Source: Magicicada septendecula
Lineage: Eukaryota; Arthropoda; Insecta; Hemiptera; Cicadidae
Assembly (NCBI GenBank): GCA_034769895.1
Contig: CM068372.1
Coordinates: 378,779,910 to 378,843,909 of the forward strand
Direction: 5' to 3'
DNA: 64,000 nucleotides
Below the pieces are notes generated by a model that did no database searches, was not told where the DNA came from, and saw only the letters and a program-made list of their open reading frames with translations. This document shows, piece after piece, positions 56,832 through 64,000 of the stretch. The stretch's first letter is position 1. Each line of letters starts with the position of its first letter. The position numbers were made by a program, and so were the translations under genes.

Positions 56832-57652
56832 TGTTACACCATTACAAAACGTTGTACATGCTTCCCAGCAGAGCCCGGCTGTAATGTTGTGTGTGTACGT
56901 ATTGCTACTTTGAGAAGAAAGACAATTACGTGACACTTGACATGCGTCACCCATCGAGGCTGTTCCAGACTTCACCGATCTTGCACTGTGTTCAAAGCCG
57001 CAATGTTACGCTCTAGTGTTTTCGAGTAGTGTTGACGCGTATTATTCTGGAACACTTATGCTATCTATTTAAAGAACGACAGCTGCCGCTTAAATGTCAG
57101 TTTAAGTGGTGATTTATTCAAGTGAGGTTCGAAGTATTGTGGTGTTATTCTTCATATTATTTGAATTAGCAACCATCCTTACTATTTCTTTTATGAAATT
57201 GCTAAACTGCTACAATTTTTGTTCAGACAAAGCTTTTCGTCATCTCTGACATCATCAGGTCTTGAACAACTGTAGCAGTTGTAAAATTGTAGCAGTTTAG
57301 CAATTTCATAAAAGAAATAGTAAGGATGGCTGCTAATTCAAATAATATGAAGAATAAAGGTTGTTCAAGACCTGATGATGTCAGAGATGACGAAAAGCTT
57401 TGTCTGAACAAAAATTGTAGCAGTTTAGAAATTTCATAAAAGAAATAGTGTGGTGTTATTGTTTTATAATTGTGCGGGACTCTATTACTTGACATTGTTA
57501 TTGCGTGTTGACAAATTTTGCTCGGATTATTGTACAAGTTTGGTTATAAACTGTATTTTTGATTAATCAAAGCTGGTGATTACTGTTTTCATTGGTGTCT
57601 TGTATTCTGTTTTCCACTGTACCATACGACGATCAATTATACCGTCGTAACA
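56832..57652 (+). mobile_element. Solo LTR (TGTTACG family) with an internal insert, fossil
   Basis: It starts TGTTACACC and ends ACCGTCGTAACA, flanked by GTAT on both sides (56828-56831 and 57653-57656). It aligns along its length with 23122-23705. TATTTAAA at 57066 and TCAGT at 57097 form a core promoter. A 299-bp insert lies at 57150-57448. Confidence 0.8.
57150..57448. mobile_element. Interleaved inverted-repeat insert with 12-bp target duplication
   Basis: TGTGGTGTTATT is duplicated at 57138-57149 and 57449-57460. Inside, block A (CTTCATATTATTTGAATTAG... to ...TGCTACAATT) and block B (TTGTTCAGACAAAGCTTTTC...) are followed by inverted A, inverted B and a partial inverted A. The order is A-B-A'-B'-A'', so alternative hairpins are possible. 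Confidence 0.85.
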
Positions 57653-57656
57653 GTAT

Positions 57657-58611
57657 TTTTGTTTTATAATATGCATTGTTTTTTTAAAATAGTATGAACC
57701 GATAGGAAAGGAAAGATGTATAGGCTAAAGGTTAGGCGTTGGTTCTGGCCACCCTCGGGACACTGCTCAAGGTTCATTAATCAGTATCGTATTTCTACGT
57801 ACGTAACTGGGCGAGATTAAGACCCCCCTTCTCCGAGCTATCATATTGCGTTATATCTCAGCAGCAGAGGGTAAAAAACTAACTCTTTGCAACATTTTAT
57901 TTTTAATTATAAATTACTTTGCAGAACAGTAGAGGCCAATCCGCGCCACGAGTGTGGTATCTATTATAGGTGTGCTAAACTAGTATTTGAAAATAACAGG
58001 TACAAACGAAACCGTTCCAAAAAATAACACGTACAGATACCTGTTATTATATATCTATGATACATATACTATCTCTATTATATAATTTCTTATCAGAAAT
58101 AAATTGAAACTAAAAGTATTAACAGTGGTATTTTACGCTGTGAATTTATTAAGCTGTTACTGTTTAAAAGAAAATAAGAAACAAGACAATTCGTAGCCCT
58201 ATCTCCCTCTGGGAATACTAATTTAAGCTTTCACTAGGAGTAAACAAACTGACATAGACTTAATATTAAATTATTGATTCTATTTTGGTTAGCCAAATCA
58301 GTTGCGAAACTCAAGCATTGAAATTTAGAGTGCACGTAATAGCACAACAAAGAATGTCAAAAAAAAATTTACGTGAGATGTGCAGTGAAGTTAAAATCTA
58401 GGCAGTGGTAGATTGAGCTTGAGTGGGTGCGCACCTGACACATGTACAATCCATATGCTGTGTTGGATTTTAGTTAGTTGAAAGAGTGATTCAATTTATA
58501 TGAAGTTACCTGATGCTGAAGCATATGCTCCCAAACGCGTAGTAACAAAATCTACTTGATTTCTAAAGGTTGGTTTGCTAATTCGATACAAGTGGCTTGG
58601 ATACCAAACCA
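57657..58611. other. No recognisable feature
   Basis: AT-rich. No open frame worth reporting. Confidence 0.5.
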
Positions 58612-58672
58612 GACATGAATGTTGTGTGTTTTTTGTTTGCACTGTACAATACGAAGATCCGTGAGCGTAACA
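58612..58672 (+). mobile_element. LTR 3' end scrap (TGTTACG family), fossil
   Basis: GTTTGCACTGTACAATACGA and GTGAGCGTAACA, followed by ATAT. The rest of this copy is not recognisable upstream. Confidence 0.5.
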
Positions 58673-58954
58673 ATATTTAATGCTTAGTTGTTGTAGGCGA
58701 TGTAGGCCTTAATCCTTAGTCGATGTAGGCCCCTTTGCAATCCATCTTCGACTTTTCTAATCACAGTCATGGCGTCAGCGTATGAAATTAAGATTAGAAT
58801 AGTATTTTTAACTAAATAAATGCCTCCTCTATAATTTTATCTCTAATTTCTCACAGTATGGTCTGTCTGGATAACAAGTAAAATAGGCGATATACCGCAA
58901 TCGTGCCTTATACCCCCCCCCTTGTTGGTTTATACCTTATTGGATATTACGCCA

Positions 58955-59240
58955 TTTCCCTTCTAAGGTTTCTCTGTATCGGTTTTTTATTGCTCTAATA
59001 AGGTAGCCCGTAATGTTCATAATTTCCCATAATTTTTCACTGTTTACGCGATCAAAGACCTTCTCAAAGTCTACGACGGCCATGTAACTATTAATACCAT
59101 ATTCTCTGCGTTTCTCGATTATCTGCTGTAATGTAAAAGTTGCGTCGACCGTACTTCTGCATTTACTGAATCCCGTCTGTTATTCACCTACTATATTTTC
59201 CATTACTGTATTATTACTTTAGTAATAGGCCTAAATACAA
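58955..59240 (-). mobile_element. LINE reverse transcriptase fragment (RTE-like)
   Basis: On the minus strand, one frame gives CRSTVDATFTLQQIIEKRRE, YGINSYMAVVDFEKVFDRVN (RT motif A) and SEKLWEIMNITGYLIRAIKN. It is truncated on both sides, and no endonuclease or C-terminus of this copy was seen nearby. Confidence 0.75.
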
Positions 59241-59689
59241 TGAACCGATCTATCGCTTCAAATAATTCAATAGTGATAATGAAACCGTAGTGAAGTATTA
59301 ATTGTTATGTTAATTCCCATTACAGCAGCAAATTGCGTAACTAATTCTCCACCAAACGTGCGTCACTGTTGGAAGGGAGGAGGAGGGATAATTACCAGAT
59401 ACAGTGAATTGAGTTTCCGTGTTTTCCGTTATGGTGGCGACGGATAATGAAATACAATCGTCAGCCATGATTGTAAACTGATTTTGGTTAATTAACGCAT
59501 CCACGTAGACCGCTTGGGATTGTTTACAATTACGAGTGGCAGTCAAAAAAAATAGTTACACAAGCATACAAACAACATGTAGAACTGTTATGAAAATTAT
59601 TTTTTTGTAACTAAAAGTGCAATTGAAGACCTGCTTTCCTACCAAATCGTTTATTGTTTCAAAATAAACCGTCCAACTCAAATTTTTCA

Positions 59690-59830
59690 AGGAATTCCTG
59701 CGTGACGTTTGCCAAAGGCTTCTTCCTCTTCATCTATGGCGTCACTGTTCGTAGTCGAACCTTAGCCTCCATAACCACCCGCTTCCATGTGTTCCTGTCC
59801 TTAATGATCGATGTCTATCATTTTATTTTA
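59690..59830 (-). mobile_element. LINE C-terminal scrap
   Basis: On the minus strand: IIKDRNTWKRVVMEAKVRLR, TVTP then a stop, like the 'DR--W---V-EAK' end of ORF2. It may belong to the same insertion as 58955-59240, with material between them lost or replaced. Confidence 0.5.
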
Positions 59831-60142
59831 AGTAAAGTATCAGCATCTGCTACCATTTGGTACCCCCTCTTTCCTTTTATGTCCTTTTTTTTTATGAGTA
59901 TAAAAACAACTTAATTTATTTTAATATTTTTTTTTTTGAAAGAGAAGCCACAAGTTAATTAGAACTAGGCCGAAGCCTAGAGAAGCAAAAATTATGCTGG
60001 GTCCAGTATGACGGGACTTGCAATAAAACTCAGCCGTAACCGAACGATAACAATTTATTTTCCTTCATGCCCTGCTTTAACATTATTAAACCAGAATAAC
60101 ATATGTGCCCAATCACAAGTATGAATAAAAGTAAAACATAAA

Positions 60143-60312
60143 AAGTGTGTATAAATCTTAAGAATAACAAGTGTGTATAAATAGAAAACATCACAAGTGT
60201 GTATTAATCTTAAGAATAACAAATGTGTATAAATATGAAACATCACAAGTGTGTATAAATCTTAAGAATAACAAATGTGTATAAATATGAAACATCACAA
60301 GTGTGTATAAAT
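60143..60312 (+). repeat. 52-bp tandem repeat, 3.3 units
   Basis: Units AAGTGTGTATAAATCTTAAG... start at 60143, 60195, 60247 and 60299 (partial). Each unit contains a half-length internal echo ((A)AATGTGTATAAATA). Confidence 0.95.
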
Positions 60313-62942
60313 CAGTGGACACATGCATATATAATTATAGAATTCTCTTCCATCTCGTGGCTAGCTAGACACATAACAACACACACAGAACATAAGGTAC
60401 ACGAACTCACAATTACATTAATCTTAACACGCATGCCCCTGGAATGCACCCACCTACCAGGTAGAGTCACTACAATCTTATAACCCAGCAGTGATAAAAT
60501 ATACGCCCTTCGGCAACCCGTTCAGTAGAATAACATAAAGCCAAAACCCCAGGAAGAATGATAATAATTCATGAGGCATAAATAAAACCGGACCACCCAT
60601 TTATCTAGCATTCCATTGATCAATGACCCAAGATGAGTGTGTGAACCTTAAGTTCCTTTCACATCATTAATTGAAATTGACCAAACTACGTCACCTACTT
60701 TCAGACAGTGTTTATGCAATTCTAGACAGTTATTTGACTTCAAAAAAAATTCCAAAAAGGAATTAAATCTCTATGTACCTTAATAAACAGAAATTAATTG
60801 CCCGAGGCATCACTATTTCAGAAGATTTTGACAATACATAATTTACTCAAAAAAGAAAATGATGAATACATGTTTTGTAGTCAAAAATTAAACAGCAAAT
60901 GCTATAAGTGGGAAGTCAACCCATATGTGTTTGCCAGTTAAGAAAACAATCAGTTTAGCCCTTGTGGACGGGGCAAAATCAGTTAAAATATTTCCATAAC
61001 ATTAGTAAATTATTTCGATTAGCCTCAAATGACTATATAAAATAATTAAAAGAAAAAGAATACAATAAGGTGGTTGTGCTCTGGCATCTGTGGGAGCGCG
61101 CCCACATGTAGTTGACAAAAGTTGACAGGCATTCAACCTGTTTGAAGTTGCACCAGCGTGTGTCAGCGAAAAGCTAAGTTCCCTAAGTAACCCCTGAAAA
61201 CGTCCCAAAAAAAAAGCGCCCAGCCCTTAAATGTGAAACCCATAGTCAAATTAAAATTTATACACAGCTGTTCCAGCCGGAACAGATCTACCGAGCAATA
61301 TATAAATTTTGTAAGGAGTAAAATGAAAATGAGATGCAACAGTAAAATGGTACAAGATTAAAATCTCTCTGGCGCGCTCCCCCAGTGCAGCACGCACTTA
61401 CAGCCATTGCATTTAGTGTTATATAAATGAGTTGTAAAAAAAGGTTTATGAAATTTAAGTTATAGTGTTCAGAGTCATGATCACAGCTCAACTTCCCGGT
61501 AAACAGTCTGGACACGTGGTCCCATGGCTTCTAGGCTATTTGCAGTAAACGGGCACACTGCCGGCCCGGCCCCAAAAATGAAATAAATGTATGAATATCA
61601 CCTTATAAGTGCTGGCGAGTGCAACATAGAAAGTCAGTCTCCATCTCCCTCTTCGTGTAAGATCTCGTTCATGGTTCACAGCTTAGGCAGGTGTTCAGCC
61701 ATCAGCAAGCCAGGAAACCGGCTTAGTGCGAGAACCCGGGAGTCAAATTTACGCCTAGCCAAGCATGTAGAAACAGCAACTTCGTCGTACAATACGGAGA
61801 GCGGAGACGGGGACAATTCTCTGAGCGAGGCGGAGCGTAGACTGCACACACCGGCACAGAATAGTCACCGCACATAGCCGAGTTGCGCGCGCAACCGCAC
61901 ACACTGCCGCTCCCCTCACACCGCCGAACAAAGGTCGCCACGGCACCCTCACGTTATGTTACACATAAACGAAACTTTTCTAAAATTTTGTAACCGCCGG
62001 CTTCAAACCGGCACACCCCCACCCCGGTTGCCCCACTCAAAAAAAAACTCGGGAAAGTACCCTGCAGTGTACTCCCATCTGAAAACTCCGGTGGACATCG
62101 TGGGTGAGTTGGCCCGATGGCACTTGCTCTCAGGAGAACAGACATCCCCATGCGACCCTCTCCGCTATGCCAACCCCACGGGACCGCCCCAACACGTCAC
62201 CCTCTCCGGTGACCATCACCTACTCCCACCGGTCCCACTCACATATTCGTCCTAAGACCCAACAAGGCATCTCACCTTGATATGTGAGCGACCGAACTAC
62301 TGCTCGTCCATCTCTCGGACCGACCAGCCACATGCACCCCCAAGGCCTCTCCATCCTTGCCATATGGCTGGCCCACCTCCCTACACAAGGGCGGACGGCC
62401 CCGCTTAGCCAGACAGAGAGGACCGCACCAAGGGCACACGAACATTAATCCCATCATTTACTCATTCAAGTACACCATAACTAGAGGGGGTTTACTTTTC
62501 TACAGCACCTACTACACCTTTATCTCTCACAACAAAAGAACACCAGGAAAACGACCGGAGAATGCGGCATGGCTCGGACCCCATAATAAACAACATCAAC
62601 ATCAACATCAACAACTATTAACAATCAGCAACAGCACACCATCACTCCATCTAACCTTTAAACAGGGGAAACTAACGATCTCAAAGACCACGACCATCTC
62701 GAGGACCACAATCTACTCACTTCCTTATCAATAGTTTTTTTTACTAAGGGGAGGGTAGGAAAATCGGGAAGATGAAACGGGGCAAGGATCATTAAAGGCC
62801 AATAGCTAGGACTAAGGGTAAGGACCTGGTTCCCTCCGAAAATAAGGATGAATGGAGGAAACCAAGGCTCACGTGGGCAGGGGCGCAACCCTGAAATAGA
62901 TGAACACCACTGGGAGTGTGGGGAACATCTACCCGCTACCCG
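60313..62942. other. No gene recognised; GC-rich from about 61.5 kb
   Basis: 60313-61500 is AT-rich. 61560-62560 is GC-richer, with a compact inverted repeat at about 61997-62011 (GCCGGCTTCAAACCGGC) next to a C-rich tract. Short frames (61956-62255, 62357-62734) have no recognised domain. This may be the non-coding flank of the acidic ORF, or part of an LTR-type element; I cannot tell which. Confidence 0.35.
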
Positions 62943-64000
62943 TCAACCTCTGCTTCTTACCTTTCTATGACACACTTTAGGTATTCGCTCCTTTCGGACA
63001 CCACTCTCTAAGAAATTATCTCTTGTTGAGCTGTACTGACTGGTTTCTTCGGAATCAGAATCAAGGCAACTTACCTCACTACCTTCACTCCGCTTTGGAT
63101 TATGCTCGTCATCTAACTCCTCTGCTACAATTTCTTCCTTTTCTACAACTTCCCCTTCTTCGTCCACATAATCCAAATCAACTTCCTGACACTGCACCTC
63201 CTCAGCATCTTCCCGTTGCTCCTCTGATCCATCTTCTTCATCACACGCATCGCCAGCTCCTTCACGAACTTCTTGACTAACCTTTTCTCCGATCTCATTT
63301 TCATCAACACGTTCATCACCAACGTCATCGCCATCACTTCCACTACCACCATCTGAACACTGCACATCCTCGTCCTCCTCTAGTTGCTCACCTGGTCCAC
63401 CTGAAACTTCCTCCCGTTCCTCGGAATCCTCAACACTACTTACAGAAGGCGTCTGCACATCTTCACACACTACATCATTCTCACTCACACACTCTACAAC
63501 GCTGCCACCAAATTTCTCCTCAACTTCGACCTCATCTACTTCTACTACACTTGCGGCATGAACATCCCCTTGTCCATCCACAACCTCAGAAACACTTGCA
63601 GCCCGGACATCCCTGTGTCCATCTGCAACTTCAGACTCTACAGTCTCCCTAACACCCACAACTCTACTCACCTGCGCAGCATCTGCAGACCGCTCTTCTG
63701 ACTCTTCTGTCGATTCCACTCCTTGACCACCTTCAGCTACTAGAACGTCCTCAACATCTTCCACCCTGGAATCCAGCTGTCAAGGTTCATGTGCAATGAC
63801 TAAATTAATTTCGACTGGCGATGGTGATGTCACAGGATCTGGATCCCTCACGAACCGAGATGTAAATACCGGAACAAATTCTGCGGCCTCTGGATTCAAC
63901 CATGACGTCCTCTTTGAGTCCGGTAATTCAGTATTAACTGACGCGGTCTTATCCTCCTGTATTGTTCCCACGAAGTCATTCCGCTCCTCTACTTCTGCTT
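62943..64000 (-). CDS. PAM2-like motif plus acidic tail ORF, open at the window edge
   Basis: The minus-strand frame enters from beyond 64000 and reads to a TGA at 63780-63782. It contains SWLNPEAAEFVPVF at about 63865-63910, matching the PAM2 consensus (LNPxAxxFxP) that binds the MLLE domain of poly(A)-binding protein. After the TGA, the same frame stays open for 279 codons to 62943. That part is extremely acidic (about a third Asp+Glu), lacks recognised domains and ends in a basic patch (RKERIPKVCHRKVRSRG). It has no ATG near its start, so it is either readthrough or exonic sequence joined differently, or the locus is a retrocopy. I do not recognise the gene. Host gene is favoured because of the PAM2 motif, but a retroelement ORF is possible. 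Confidence 0.4.

Noticed and set aside
60143-60312. CRISPR-like array
   Set aside because: 52-bp units are head-to-tail without unique spacers.

Overview
The window is animal nuclear DNA, most likely from an insect. It is AT-rich, has no bacterial-style gene packing, and carries transposon families typical of arthropods: mariner, IS630/Tc1-like, hAT, a PIF/Harbinger-type MITE, RTE-like and Jockey LINEs, Ty3-like LTRs and a Polinton. I find no convincing multi-exon host gene, tRNA, rRNA or CRISPR array. The only possible host coding sequence is a frame on the minus strand at the right edge (62943-64000), with a PABP-binding (PAM2-like) motif and a very acidic tail. The rest is a graveyard of mobile elements, many nested.

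Left part (1-25.4 kb): broken mariner (2431-3052, 9792-10544) and IS630-like elements (3790-4380); a nearly whole IS630/Tc1-superfamily transposase with a DD82E triad, the signature of the Sailor group (14563-15965); many LINE 3' ends; and a family of solo LTRs. Those LTRs have TGTTACG/CGTAACA ends, a strong preference for ATAT target duplications, and a TATA box plus TCAGT initiator in the best copies. Several contain younger inserts: a hairpin in a (TA)n tract, a hAT element and foldback MITEs.

Middle (24.7-40.9 kb): a Polinton (25411-40440) with a 6-bp TTTAAA target duplication and ~500-bp inverted ends sits inside a fossil Ty3-like gag. It keeps integrase, ATPase, a PX/DUF8207-like protein, a phospholipase A2-domain gene, the adenain-like protease, the minor capsid (penton) gene and part of the major capsid gene. 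I see no DNA polymerase B. It has been invaded by a 2-kb AT-rich TIR element, a hAT MITE, a LINE 3' fragment and a near full-length Jockey LINE (34.0-37.67 kb).

Right-middle (40.4-50.7 kb): two near-perfect palindromes abut at 42246. The first (arms 880 bp, loop 38 bp) begins 1-2 bp from the Polinton target duplication. The second has ~3.55-kb arms around a 1.4-kb spacer. Both have the same 90-bp-repeat sequence at their inner edge. This is the most unusual structure in the window; it may be a real inverted amplification or an assembly artefact.

Right part (50.7-64 kb): another solo LTR, LINE fragments (one ending in a long (TTC)n tail), a MITE with internal 38-bp tandem repeats, a solo LTR holding an interleaved inverted-repeat insert, a 52-bp tandem array, and the edge ORF.
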